Assembly: GCF_020616515.1 (NCBI RefSeq) | Contig: NZ_CP085135.1 | Coordinates: 434,001 to 498,000, forward strand | Reading direction: 5' to 3' | DNA: 64,000 nucleotides | Origin: Mesorhizobium sp. PAMC28654 | Lineage (GTDB): Bacteria > Pseudomonadota > Alphaproteobacteria > Rhizobiales > Rhizobiaceae | Shown: positions 21,201 through 29,107 of the stretch, piece after piece | Layout of the letters: the number at the start of each line of letters is the position of its first letter | Numbering within the stretch: position 1 is the stretch's first letter | Program-made: the position numbers and the translations under genes | Notes under the pieces: model-generated | Databases searched by the model: none | Told to the model about the DNA's origin: nothing | What the model saw: only the letters and a program-made list of their open reading frames with translations

Positions 21201-22151
21201 TATGATATCGCTGGCGGCGCCGATTTCCTCCTTCAGCGTCTCATGTGCGCCGGTGATCGAAGCACGCACGCGCTCGGCATGGGTGACCACGGCCTCGCGC
21301 TCGCTGCCCAGTCCGTCGACGAGCGAGCGGATGCGGGATTCATTTTCCGAATAGGAGCGTTCGATCTGGTTCACTTCGCTGTGGACGAGCGTTTCGAGCT
21401 CGACAGCGCGGGCAAGTGTCCGCTCGATGCCTTCACCCATGGCCGCGACTTCGCGACGCACGGCCTGGCCGATCATCATCACGCGGTCCTGGGCAAGGTT
21501 TTCCGGCTCGGCGAGGCGGAAAGCCACTTCGGTCATCGACTGCGCGGCAATCCGCATTTCCTGTGCTCGGCGGATCATGGCCGCGAATGCCCAGAACAGG
21601 ATGACGGGCACGATGGCGGCGATTGCGAGGCCGATCAGTTCAGGGCGCGCGAAGAACTGGTCGACGGTACGGATTCTCCAGATATCCGGTCCAAACAGCA
21701 GATTGGCCAACCCGCCCGCGCCAGCGATCCAGGCGAGCGAAACGAATGCCACGACCCAATAGATCGTGTTCGAGGCGCGCCGGTTCAGCGTGTGCAGGAG
21801 CGTCTTGTAGTCTTTCTGGCGGTCGTCGTTGGCTGGCGCGAAGCCGGCCGGCTGCGATGTATTGCGCGTTTCCACAGGCCGCAATTCGGCCGGCCTGGCC
21901 TTGGCCTCGGGTCTCGCTGGCTGGCTCTGGGTTGCGACAGGCGAACTGGCGACAGGTGCTGCTTTCTGGTTGCGGCCTTCGCGCGCCAACTCGTCCGCTG
22001 CCTGCGATATCTGCGCTTCCAGGTCTTCCATCGAAGCCGCGATATCGAGGTCGCCGCTTCCATCGCCGCTCAGATCGATATCGAGCGCCTTTTCAAGTTC
22101 CCTGGCTACGTCGCTGTCGAGAGTTCTTGTCGTGGTGGTTTTCTTCGCCAT
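15234..22151 (-). CDS. gpr: Growth pole ring protein (GPR/RgsE type), giant membrane-anchored coiled-coil protein
   Basis: 2,305 residues. The N-terminal 125 residues are cytoplasmic and Pro/Ala rich after an acidic start; two membrane helices follow (about 130-152 and 171-192). Almost all the rest is charged helical repeat without Cys and nearly without Pro up to about residue 2040. A Pro-rich linker (PAPQAPVARAPEPQRRPPT) then leads to a compact C-terminal domain (SLSVDIARAIDHDASIELW...). This is the architecture of GPR of Agrobacterium tumefaciens and RgsE of Sinorhizobium meliloti, which form a ring at the growing pole and are needed for polar growth and rod shape; older annotations call such proteins kinesin-like. 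Internally it holds two repeat sets, listed separately. A divergent Hpt gene lies upstream. Confidence 0.85.
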   Translation of the reverse strand: MAKKTTTTRTLDSDVARELEKALDIDLSGDGSGDLDIAASMEDLEAQISQAADELAREGRNQKAAPVASSPVATQSQPARPEAKARPAELRPVETRNTSQPAGFAPANDDRQKDYKTLLHTLNRRASNTIYWVVAFVSLAWIAGAGGLANLLFGPDIWRIRTVDQFFARPELIGLAIAAIVPVILFWAFAAMIRRAQEMRIAAQSMTEVAFRLAEPENLAQDRVMMIGQAVRREVAAMGEGIERTLARAVELETLVHSEVNQIERSYSENESRIRSLVDGLGSEREAVVTHAERVRASITGAHETLKEEIGAASDIICDSILNASTKLSMTINNSGDTLIDRINESSMSIFDSVEGRLDTITDRLSTSGEAFASLLDTRIAKLTDTTDGLTRSLTDLLDDRTTGMVSLLGGAARTLNSEFEASLNGIERTLAERGQALISEFQTRAEALDTGTQKLNAALEARARQINETLVERAREIAHTFAESKDTLSSMIDQGKAQIGADMADIVTSTSSMLEARASDFAGRMEAARHVVSRSFDTDIQRLADARVGIEEAVENHSRKLSESRERMAEAMQADLAKFAEGRDGIDAAVTNQVQKLAEGRNLISRALEEDLRKVNESRAAIDASLGSHLERLEEGRNRLALALNEDSGKLVQARTIIDEMVAGHVGKLAEGRNILSRALEADLGKLTDSRASIDGLVAGQVEKIAEGRAVLARALEADIAGIKGLIETHSSKLAEDRGQLSNSLENDLSGIRGLLENHSGRLAEDRSLLSQTLEADLAKLADSRSSIDGLVAGQVEKLAEGRDILKRALESDLNTIKNVIASQSDKLAEDRGQLSQALETDLLKVKDVVSDHMNRLAQDRMTLSKALEDDLAKLADSRSSIDGMVTGQVEKLAEGRDILKRALESDLNTIRGTIADQSQKLVDDRAQFARALESDLENVNGLVNSHSERLVQDRSTLSKALEDDIARLADSRSSIDGLVAGQVEKLAEGRDILKRALESDLNTIKSVIADNSQKLVEDRSNLTRALEDDLAKLAESRSSIDGLVTGQVEKLSEGRDILKRALESDLNTIRGTIADQSQKLVDDRSNLTRALEDDLAKLAESRSSIDGLVAGQVEKLAEGRDILKRALEADLNTIRGTIADQSRKLTDDRAQFASALESDLESVNGLVNSHSERLVQDRSTLSKALEDDLAKLAESRSSIDGLVAGQVEKLAEGRDILKRALEADLQKIAASRTDVDDIIAGHVGKLAEGRNMLTRALEEDLSKLADTRKDVDHSLSGHIDKIAARSTDISDAIAADVQKIELAFSRQTGIIEERAGTMERALSTGVDNVRSVLEKSAVFVAGALREKVMEVTSALHEQAGAAFSDADRKIAERAEQTSAALLARAEDIARTFEDADRRLAARADDTSSALLARADDIARTFEDADRRLHARSEVTSNALIARADDTSSTLLARAQETADHLAARASEIAGTFDVADQKLVARAVETAQSLAARAGDILRNFEGADQRLGVRIGESAEALAARASDLGRIFDAADQQLISRIAEGSEALSARASEIGRIFDEADNRLVSRIADSTSTIGGHAETIVGAFADTEQRVADRARKTGQELAVHTREIEQALAGVDERLASSAAVTASRVEEQVARVESRLIGVDERLASSAAATASRVEEHVAHVENRLVGVDERLASSAAATAARVEEQVSSVENRLAYTAEAMSQRINEQVSNAEAQLVSRANVIAETFTAVGQHIGQSTNDAAKTIGANTRELNTMLAARSAEMSKILDETARPLVERFAQGGSELQRSMEEVTERATEKLRSENAALVNALASRTAETLSAVEGARSSLSDSVADLIGRMTKSSSQLGQLIEQAAMNLGQVDERLTGSTQSFAATTEKAAQTFASSARLVDSNTTRLTELSSSTLREVASIATKFDEHSRLLSSASDLLSSAQSNLEHTLERQSSLEDLAVGLVKKSEDLERVMRSFENLVGQTLQNAEGKTMESADKIRTAISEVVDSATRRFADATEEMRRTAGSIKSELDLTRAELKKGVIEMPEEAKESTTAIRRAVSEQINALKELSDIVAKSGRGNTDNSEQRNLRPAPQAPVARAPEPQRRPPTPQPERLAPQAPLGGTALRGTLDLERPSETSQRPRDPNGRAPQGGWVRDLLTGASREEEARPAAPVEAPRPVPAQRSPLHVVESLNSLSVDIARAIDHDASIELWNRYRRGERDVFTRRLYTLKGQQTFDEIRRKYQSEAEFRGAVDRYCDDFEKLLKDVSRNDRDNIMAQTYLTSDTGKVYTMLAHASGRLH
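17087..17310 (-). repeat. 29-residue tandem coding repeats in the C-terminal half of gpr
   Basis: Three near-identical copies of GVDERLASSAAxTASRVEE have their CGACGCC marker at 17111, 17198 and 17285, exactly 87 bases (29 residues) apart. Related 29-residue units with ARADDIARTFEDADRRL continue from about 17,450 to 18,060, so the same period runs through much of the protein. Confidence 0.85.
18480..19830 (-). repeat. Tandem 36/29-residue coding repeats inside gpr (six near-identical 36-mers)
   Basis: The unit with SRSSIDG and VEKLAEGRDILKR is present six times. The matching TGCT(C/G)GA base marker falls at 18551, 18833, 19028, 19223, 19505 and 19787, giving spacings of 282, 195, 195, 282 and 282 bases (94, 65, 65, 94 and 94 residues). 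65 = 36 + 29 and 94 = 36 + 29 + 29, so a 36-residue module is separated by one or two 29-residue modules (consensus pattern LExDLxx...HSxKLxEDRxxL). More diverged copies extend on both sides. Confidence 0.88.
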
Positions 22152-22420
22152 GCCTTCGCTACCCTGTACTAGCTGCCGAGGGACTTATGATTTTGGTTGT
22201 CTTATCCCACGCAGGAGGCTGAAAATGGACCCTCGTATCGTAATGACACAGGGGGGTAAAGAAAACATGCATTCCGCGAGATACGTAAAACTTTAAATAT
22301 AAGGTTAACGGAACCGTGATTTGGACGCCGCTTTCGCAACATTTTTCCGGCTCAAACATTAACCCGTTGTCCATGGGATTCGCCTACATTTTCGGGCAAG
22401 TGAAGAACGGAGTGCGGAAC

Positions 22421-22789
22421 ATGCGCGGCGAAAGCGGCATTGCCTTTTCAATGCCCGGCGGCGACGCTTCGGGAACGGGACGATCGAGGCCGGTGGATAT
22501 GGCCCATCTGTCCCGCCAGACAATGGGTGACCGTAGCCTTGAGCAAGAGGTGCTGGCGCTCTTTGTACAGCACGCCCTGTCCGTGCGCGACAAGATCACC
22601 GAGGCCGATATCCACGAAAGACTTCTGCTGGCGCACGGACTGAAAGGCTCGGCGCGAGGCGTTGGCGCTTTTGCCGTTGCCGATTGTGCCACCGAGATAG
22701 AGCACATGCCTGAAGACAATCGTACGCTCAAGCGTCTTGGCACGCTGATCGACGAAGTGCGCGATTTCATCGCCGCTATCAGCCGTTAA
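22421..22789 (+). CDS. Single-domain Hpt (histidine phosphotransfer) protein
   Basis: 122 residues from the ATG at 22421, preceded by GGAG; an in-frame ATG at 22373 lacks a clear ribosome site. The Hpt core is AHGLKGSARGVGA with the phospho-accepting His at about residue 72, followed by a second helix (VADCATEIEHM). Such proteins carry phosphate between hybrid kinases and response regulators. It is divergent from gpr with 269 bases between, an arrangement that suggests but does not prove a role in polar growth or cell-cycle signalling. It is distinct from ChpT, which has a degenerate kinase fold. Confidence 0.85.
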   Translation: MRGESGIAFSMPGGDASGTGRSRPVDMAHLSRQTMGDRSLEQEVLALFVQHALSVRDKITEADIHERLLLAHGLKGSARGVGAFAVADCATEIEHMPEDNRTLKRLGTLIDEVRDFIAAISR

Positions 22790-22890
22790 GTCCGGTTTCC
22801 GAAAAAAACGTCATCCGGTGGCGTTTTCGCGCGGCAGTTGACTTGTCCGCCGGAGTGATTATCTCGGCTGAAACTCCCTTCAGGTGACAA

Positions 22891-23211
22891 ATGACCAAGC
22901 TGACTTTCATCGCCCATGAGGGCACACATTTCGACATGGACGCCGAGAACGGCTCGACGGTCATGGAGAACGCGATCCGCAACGCGGTGCCGGGGATCGA
23001 AGCCGAATGCGGCGGCGCGTGTGCCTGTGCCACATGCCATGTCTATGTCGACGAGGCATGGACGGCCATTGTCGGCGAACCGGAAGCGATGGAAGAAGAC
23101 ATGCTGGACTTCGCCTATGACGTTCAGCCGAATTCGCGCCTGTCCTGCCAGATCAAGGTGCGCGATGCGCTGGATGGTCTGGTCGTGCGCGTTCCCGCCC
23201 GCCAGGGCTGA
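22891..23211 (+). CDS. [2Fe-2S] ferredoxin, adrenodoxin/FdVI type
   Basis: 106 residues; AGGTG lies just before the ATG. Cluster ligands are Cys40, Cys46, Cys49 (C-x5-C-x2-C) and Cys86 (RLSCQI), the vertebrate-adrenodoxin/Isc-ferredoxin pattern; Cys44 is an additional cysteine between the first two ligands. The acidic helix [13 protein letters not shown] is the usual docking surface for reductase and P450 or Isc partners. A ferredoxin-NADP reductase gene follows 84 bases downstream, so the two probably form one electron-transfer chain. Confidence 0.93.
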   Translation: MTKLTFIAHEGTHFDMDAENGSTVMENAIRNAVPGIEAECGGACACATCHVYVDEAWTAIVGEPEAMEEDMLDFAYDVQPNSRLSCQIKVRDALDGLVVRVPARQG

Positions 23212-24322
<1,111 letters not shown>

Positions 24323-24334
24323 CTCTTTTCCTGA

Positions 24335-24378
24335 TGCAATTCCGGACGGAAAACCGCTTCATACTTTTCCTGGAATTG
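24335..24378. repeat. Palindromic intergenic element between convergent genes
   Basis: GCAATTCC at 24335-24342 pairs perfectly with GGAATTGC at 24371-24378 around a 28-base middle that itself contains GGAAAACC / CTTTTCC. It lies between the convergent reductase and DHA2 genes. The form resembles short palindromic elements dispersed in rhizobial intergenic regions; it could also act as a two-way terminator. Confidence 0.5.
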
Positions 24379-24382
24379 CTTC

Positions 24383-25849
24383 TTACTCCGCCAGTATAGG
24401 CGCTGGATTGTCGATATGGCCGCGAAGCTCTTTTTCGGGCATCAGCGTCAGCGTGATAAGCCCCAGCACCAAAGTGGCGGCGGCGACAAGAAAGATCATC
24501 TCGAACGGCAGAGCCGATGCGACATGGCCGGCCACTTGCACGCCTTCGCCAGCAAGCGGCAGCCCAAAGCCCAAGGCGACGGCGCCCAGCATAGCCACCC
24601 CAAGCGCACTGCCCAGCGAACGCAAGAAGGTCAGCACGCCGGTGGCGACGCCAAGATGGACGCGGTCGACGGCATTCTGCACGGATACGGTGGTGACAGG
24701 AAATGTCGTCCCGGTTCCCAATCCGATACACACCGTCAGGATTTCGACGACAAGCAGCGATGCATGCCCGGCGACAAAGGCCAGCAGGGCAAGGCACAGG
24801 ATGGCGAAGATGACGCCGACCATTGCAATACGCTTGTAGTGGGTGAAGCGCGGTATCAGGCGGCCACTGGAGGCCGCGCCGCCGACGGTTCCAAGCAGAA
24901 GTCCGAGCATCGCAATGCCCGATTCGCTGGCCGTCAGGCCAAGTATCGATTGCAGGTAGACGGGCAGATAGACGGCCAGGCCAACGCTGGAGGCCTGGAG
25001 CAGGAACATCGACAACGTGCCGGCCAGGACGATCGGATTGCCCAGCACCTCAAGCGAGATGAGCGGTTCGGCGGCCCGCATCAGCCGCAGGGCGAAGGCG
25101 CCCCAGAACAGTGCGGAGCAGGCGAGGACGCCAATGACTTCCGGCGATATCCAGGGATAGGCGCTGCCGCCCCAGTTCAGTGCGAGCAACAGCAGCGCCG
25201 TGGCGACGATCAGAAGCAGCGCGCCGAGGCCATCGATGCTGTGGTTCTTGGCGGCGATCGGCAGCTTTTTGAGCGGCTTGTTGATGATCGCCATCGCAAC
25301 GAAGCCGAGCGGAATGTTGATCCAGAAGATGAGCGACCAGTGAAGATGCTCGGCAAAGGTGCCGCCGAGCAGCGGCCCGGCAACGCTGGCGACGGCCCAT
25401 GTACCGGAGAACCACGCCGCGTAACGCGCTCGTTCGCGCGGCGGAACGAGGTCGCCGACCACGGTCTGCGTCAAGGCGAACAGTCCTCCGCCGCCGGCAC
25501 CCTGGATCGCGCGTCCCAGGACGAGCACGAACATGTTGGAAGCCATCGCGCTGACCAGCGATCCGGCAAGGAAGATGAGGATCGCCGCATAGACGGTCGG
25601 CCGGCGCCCATAGACGTCGGAAATCTTGCCGTAGAGCGGCGCCACGGCGGTCGCCGTCAAGAGGTAGCCGGTGACGATCCACGGCAGGTATTCGGCATGG
25701 CCGAGCGAGCGCCCGATGGTCGGCATGGCCGGCGCAACGATGGTCTGGTCGAGCGCCGCCAGCAGCATCGACAGGAGCACGCCACCGATGATGGCGTTCT
25801 TCTCACTCTCCGTTAGAGGAGGTGTTTCCTTGTTGACGACCTGATCCAT
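24383..25849 (-). CDS. DHA2-family (EmrB/QacA) multidrug efflux MFS transporter
   Basis: 488 residues from the ATG at 25849, with GGAG upstream. The 14-helix pattern, motif A (GKISDVYGRRP), motif C (GPLLGG) and LDQTIVAPAMPTIG in helix 1 are all typical of DHA2 drug:proton antiporters such as EmrB or MdeA. No membrane-fusion partner (EmrA) and no divergent TetR/MarR regulator is adjacent, so it probably works alone as an inner-membrane exporter. The substrate is unknown. Confidence 0.9.
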   Translation of the reverse strand: MDQVVNKETPPLTESEKNAIIGGVLLSMLLAALDQTIVAPAMPTIGRSLGHAEYLPWIVTGYLLTATAVAPLYGKISDVYGRRPTVYAAILIFLAGSLVSAMASNMFVLVLGRAIQGAGGGGLFALTQTVVGDLVPPRERARYAAWFSGTWAVASVAGPLLGGTFAEHLHWSLIFWINIPLGFVAMAIINKPLKKLPIAAKNHSIDGLGALLLIVATALLLLALNWGGSAYPWISPEVIGVLACSALFWGAFALRLMRAAEPLISLEVLGNPIVLAGTLSMFLLQASSVGLAVYLPVYLQSILGLTASESGIAMLGLLLGTVGGAASSGRLIPRFTHYKRIAMVGVIFAILCLALLAFVAGHASLLVVEILTVCIGLGTGTTFPVTTVSVQNAVDRVHLGVATGVLTFLRSLGSALGVAMLGAVALGFGLPLAGEGVQVAGHVASALPFEMIFLVAAATLVLGLITLTLMPEKELRGHIDNPAPILAE

Positions 25850-25981
25850 CAATTCACTCCAGCTGCCCGTTGCCGGGCATCTTGTCCAAGGCCAGTTCAT
25901 GCTCTCGCCGCGCCAATGAGGGCGACGCATGTCGGAGCCTTGGAATTCAGCTGTGGACCTCGTTGGGACGACGGGGCTTCG

Positions 25982-26000
25982 GATCCCGCGCTGCGGGATC
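25982..26000. repeat. Short perfect inverted repeat upstream of the DHA2 pump
   Basis: GATCCCGC and GCGGGATC flank a 3-base loop, about 130 bases upstream of the pump start, inside the 268-base gap before the DUF922 gene. It could be an operator or a terminator remnant; no T-tract follows. Confidence 0.35.
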
Positions 26001-26117
26001 GCCGGACTACCGACCGGCACGCGTTTCCTTCAACAGCGGCGCGGAAATAGCAGACGGCCCGTGAGGTGTCGAGGCAACGGCGCCGCCAGTGCCCAAATCG
26101 TTACCAACTGGCCCAAG

Positions 26118-26738
26118 CTAACCTGGCAGCTGGCCATTCTGGATGCGTTCGAGGCGATAATGCATCAGCCGCACGATGCGGCTTTCGAAATTGACGCTTT
26201 CGACGCGGTCGAACTGCACCTGGGCCCGGTCATGCTTGGCCAGTATGGCGGCCGTGATTTCCGCCGCTTTCTCCCTGGCGATCTGGCAGTTCTTCTGGGG
26301 GTAGGTGGCCTTCAGCGCGTCCTCGAGTTCGCGGGCGTGATTCTTGGCGATCTCGACATGGCGTTCCTCATGGCGCTTGATGTCGGCGGACAATGTGTCC
26401 CAGAACAGCTTCACATCCGGATCGGCCTTGCGTGGCTGACGCCACCGCGGAAGGATCACCTTGACCTTGACGGTCACGTTGGCGTCGACAATCCGGCAAG
26501 AGTCGGATCTTTCCGCGTAGCTGGTACGGGTGGTGAACGACATCTGCGTGGCGCCTGGATGCCGTGACCCGCCGCTGGTCTTCACCTCGGGCCCATGCTC
26601 CGAAAGCTGTTTCTGGATCTCGTCCAGCGTGCTGCCACGTATGGCAAAGTAGCTGTAGGTCTTTACAAGCGTCGCGGCGGCCGCCGGGGTGGCGGCAAGA
26701 CCGAGCACAAGCGCGCAAAGCAGGGATCGTTTCATCAT
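26118..26738 (-). CDS. DUF922 family putative secreted zinc protease
   Basis: 206 residues from the ATG at 26738 (MMKR), preceded by GAGG. A clear signal peptide (LLCALVLGLAATPAAAA) is followed by the DUF922 core containing HEERHVEIAKNH, an HExxH-like metal site (HEERH). The family is predicted to be Zn-dependent peptidases, although catalysis has not been established to my knowledge. It is divergent from folP. Confidence 0.85.
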   Translation of the reverse strand: MMKRSLLCALVLGLAATPAAAATLVKTYSYFAIRGSTLDEIQKQLSEHGPEVKTSGGSRHPGATQMSFTTRTSYAERSDSCRIVDANVTVKVKVILPRWRQPRKADPDVKLFWDTLSADIKRHEERHVEIAKNHARELEDALKATYPQKNCQIAREKAAEITAAILAKHDRAQVQFDRVESVNFESRIVRLMHYRLERIQNGQLPG

Positions 26739-26822
26739 GTTGCCTCTTCGGTCACCTTGCTTTACGGCCGTTGCCGGCGCAACGGAATTGATCCCCGGTG
26801 GATCAAACATGGTTGATTGGCA

Positions 26823-27677
26823 ATGATGACGAGGCGATGGCGGTTGGCGCATGGACGCCATCTCGATCTTGGTGACAAGGCCGTGGTTGTCGGCATCCTT
26901 AATGTCACGCCCGACAGTTTTTCCGATGGCGGCCTGTTCGATGTCCCGGAACAGGCGATGGTCCAGGCGCGCCGCATGGCGGCGGAAGGGGCCTTGATCG
27001 TCGACATCGGCGGCGAATCGACCAGGCCCGGCGCCCAGCCGGTTTCCGCCAGCCAGGAGCAGGACCGCATCCTGCCGATCATCAAGGCGTTGGCCCACTC
27101 CGGCGAAATGCTCATTTCGGTCGACACTTACCGGCAGGAGACCGCCCGGCTTGCCGTCGCGGCCGGCGCGCATATCGTCAATGATGTGTGGGGACTTCAA
27201 CGCGAGCCAGGCATCGCCGGCGTCGCTGCCGGCACCGGCGCCGGGCTGATCATCATGCATACGGGGCGGGGGCGCCAGAAGCTGCCCGATGTTATCGACG
27301 ACCAGTTGCTGTTCCTGAGAAGATCACTGGAAATCGCCGCCACCAGCGGCGTCGCCGACGACCAGATCATGCTCGACGCGGGCTTTGGTTTCGCCAAGGA
27401 GACCGTGGAGGAAAATCTCGACCTGATGGCGAGATTTTCCGAATTGCATGCGCTGGGCTTTCCGCTGATGGCCGGAACATCGCGAAAACGCTTCATAGGC
27501 ACTGTCACCGGCCGCGACCCGATGGACAGGGGAGCCGGAACAGCCGCGACAAGCGTTATTCTGAGACTGAAAGGGGCGCATCTGTTTCGTGTCCACGATG
27601 TCGCAATCAACGTGGACGCACTGGCCGTGGCGGATGCTATGCTGGCGCGCGAGACCAATCGGGCAGGAACTGAGTAA
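26823..27677 (+). CDS. folP: Dihydropteroate synthase
   Basis: 284 residues from the ATG at 26823 (an in-frame TTG at 26817 adds two). It joins p-aminobenzoate to dihydropterin pyrophosphate in folate synthesis and is the sulfonamide target. Both signatures are seen: VVGILNVTPDSFSDGG and DIGGESTRPGA, plus GTSRKRF near the C terminus. It overlaps folB by one base (TAATG), so the two are translationally coupled. Confidence 0.96.
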   Translation: MMTRRWRLAHGRHLDLGDKAVVVGILNVTPDSFSDGGLFDVPEQAMVQARRMAAEGALIVDIGGESTRPGAQPVSASQEQDRILPIIKALAHSGEMLISVDTYRQETARLAVAAGAHIVNDVWGLQREPGIAGVAAGTGAGLIIMHTGRGRQKLPDVIDDQLLFLRRSLEIAATSGVADDQIMLDAGFGFAKETVEENLDLMARFSELHALGFPLMAGTSRKRFIGTVTGRDPMDRGAGTAATSVILRLKGAHLFRVHDVAINVDALAVADAMLARETNRAGTE

Positions 27678-28036
27678 TGTACGTCATCCGCATGAAGAAC
27701 TGCGCCTTCTTTGCCCGCCATGGCGTGCTGGACGAGGAGGAAAGGCTCGGCCAGCGCTTCTATGTCGATGCCGCGCTTACGGTCGAGCCGGGTCGGGCGC
27801 TCGTCGATGATTCCATCGAAGAGACCGTCAACTACGGCATTGCCTTCACGGTGATCGAGAAGATCGTCACCGGACATCGGCGCTTTCTCATCGAGGCCCT
27901 GGCGCTCGAAGTGGCAAAGGCTTTGACGGACCGGTTTCCCCAGATCAAGAAGGCCGAAATCACGGTACGCAAGCCGAACGCGCCGGTGCCCGGTGTGCTC
28001 GATCATGTCGAGGTGACCGTTGCCTGGCCAGAATAA
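27677..28036 (+). CDS. folB: Dihydroneopterin aldolase
   Basis: 119 residues. It cleaves dihydroneopterin to 6-hydroxymethyldihydropterin and glycolaldehyde. Family blocks are FFARHGVLDEEERLGQ with the conserved Glu, VNYG (TVNYGIAF) and the C-terminal VRKPNAPVPG. It is the middle gene of the folate cluster, overlapping folP by one base and folK by 17. Confidence 0.95.
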   Translation: MYVIRMKNCAFFARHGVLDEEERLGQRFYVDAALTVEPGRALVDDSIEETVNYGIAFTVIEKIVTGHRRFLIEALALEVAKALTDRFPQIKKAEITVRKPNAPVPGVLDHVEVTVAWPE

Positions 28037-28532
28037 CACTGTCTATCTGAGCCTGGGCGGCAACCTGGGCGACCCGGCGCAATCGATGGGGGCTGCATTG
28101 CGCATCCTCGATGCCGACGACAGCACGCATGTTGTCGCGGTTTCCTCGCTCTATCGCACACCGCCTTGGGGCAAGCTCGACCAACCTGATTTTCTGAATG
28201 CCGCGGTCGAGATTTCCACCACGCTGGCACCGCGCGCACTGCTGGAGCTTTGTCTCGACGCTGAGCGCAAGCTGAAGCGGGTGCGCGAGGAGCGCTGGGG
28301 GCCGCGGCTGATCGACATCGACATTCTGGTGTATGGCGAGCGCATCATCCACGAGACCGGGCTGGAAGTGCCGCATCCACGCATGCTGGAGCGCGCCTTT
28401 GTCCTGGCGCCGCTGGCCGAGATCGCGCCCGGCCTTGCCGTTGGCGGCAGAAGCGTGGCGGAACGGCTCAATGCCGTTGATGCCGCCGGCATAGAGCGGC
28501 TGCCTACCGGCCGCGACTGGTGGCAGGCCTGA
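28020..28532 (+). CDS. folK: 2-amino-4-hydroxy-6-hydroxymethyldihydropteridine pyrophosphokinase
   Basis: 170 residues from a TTG at 28020, inside the end of folB; no downstream ATG keeps the first strand VYLSLGGNLGD. It transfers pyrophosphate from ATP to hydroxymethyldihydropterin, feeding FolP. The HPPK signature RWGPRLIDIDIL (RWGPRxxDxDIL) and PHPRMLERAFVLAPL are complete. The non-ATG start and 17-base overlap suggest coupled translation with folB. Confidence 0.95.
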   Translation: MPGQNNTVYLSLGGNLGDPAQSMGAALRILDADDSTHVVAVSSLYRTPPWGKLDQPDFLNAAVEISTTLAPRALLELCLDAERKLKRVREERWGPRLIDIDILVYGERIIHETGLEVPHPRMLERAFVLAPLAEIAPGLAVGGRSVAERLNAVDAAGIERLPTGRDWWQA

Positions 28533-28559
28533 CCGGTACTTGCCGCCGCGCCCGAGCGC

Positions 28560-29105
28560 TCAGCCGGAGAATCCGCCTTCATCGAGAAATGCCTGTTCCT
28601 CCGGCGTCGTTTCCCGGCCGAGCATCCTGTTTCGATGTGGAAAACGGCCGAACCGCTGGATGATGTCGCGGTGCTCTATCGCATATTTGAGATAGCCCTC
28701 GGCGCTGGCGGCCATCAGCCTCATCGATTCAAGCTGGTCCGTGAAAAGCTCCGAATGCTCAAAGGGCAAATAGACGAAGATGCGGATTTCCGCATCGAGC
28801 ACCATGTCGTGGCCGGCGGCGATTGCCTTTCCAGCAAAATGCCGCGCCAGGGGATCGGTGGCAAACATATGGCCCGTGCCGCGAAAGCAGTTCCTCGGAA
28901 ATTGGTCCAGCAGGATCATCAGCGCGAGAGACCCTTCCGCATGATCTGACCAGTCATCACATTCGCGCCGCGCGGCGGCGTAGTGAAGTTCAAGGAACTG
29001 GTCGCGAAAGTCCGCATCGAAGGCATCGTTTTTCTCGAACCATGCGTCCGTTCCGGCGTCACGCCAGAATTTGGTGACCGACAGGGCGTTGGCGTCCAGT
29101 TTCAC
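28560..29105 (-). CDS. DUF924 family protein
   Basis: 181 residues from a GTG at 29105. It shows the DUF924 hallmarks FWRDAGTDAWF near the start, ILLDQFPRNCFRGT in the middle and YLPFEHSE. The fold is an all-helical TPR-like superfamily; the function is unknown. It begins two bases after the stop of the upstream antiporter gene on the same strand, so the two are cotranscribed. Confidence 0.88.
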   Translation of the reverse strand: MKLDANALSVTKFWRDAGTDAWFEKNDAFDADFRDQFLELHYAAARRECDDWSDHAEGSLALMILLDQFPRNCFRGTGHMFATDPLARHFAGKAIAAGHDMVLDAEIRIFVYLPFEHSELFTDQLESMRLMAASAEGYLKYAIEHRDIIQRFGRFPHRNRMLGRETTPEEQAFLDEGGFSG

Positions 29106-29107
29106 GA

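Noticed and set aside
19308..22172. 954-codon open frame on the + strand opposite the growth-pole gene
   Set aside because: Same reason; the apparent repeats in it only mirror the coding repeats of the - strand gene.
22293..22309. CtrA-like site TTAA...TTAAC between gpr and the Hpt gene
   Set aside because: The spacer is 8 bases, whereas the CtrA site TTAA-N7-TTAAC needs 7; the match is not good enough to report as a site.
22424..22445. Possible LexA box GAAC...GAAC around the Hpt start
   Set aside because: The GAAC pair nearest the Hpt start codon has an 8-base spacer rather than 7.
24416..25816. 466-codon + strand frame opposite the DHA2 pump
   Set aside because: Highly charged Gln/Gly/Asp-rich product typical of antisense frames; the - strand gene has a full 14-helix MFS pattern.
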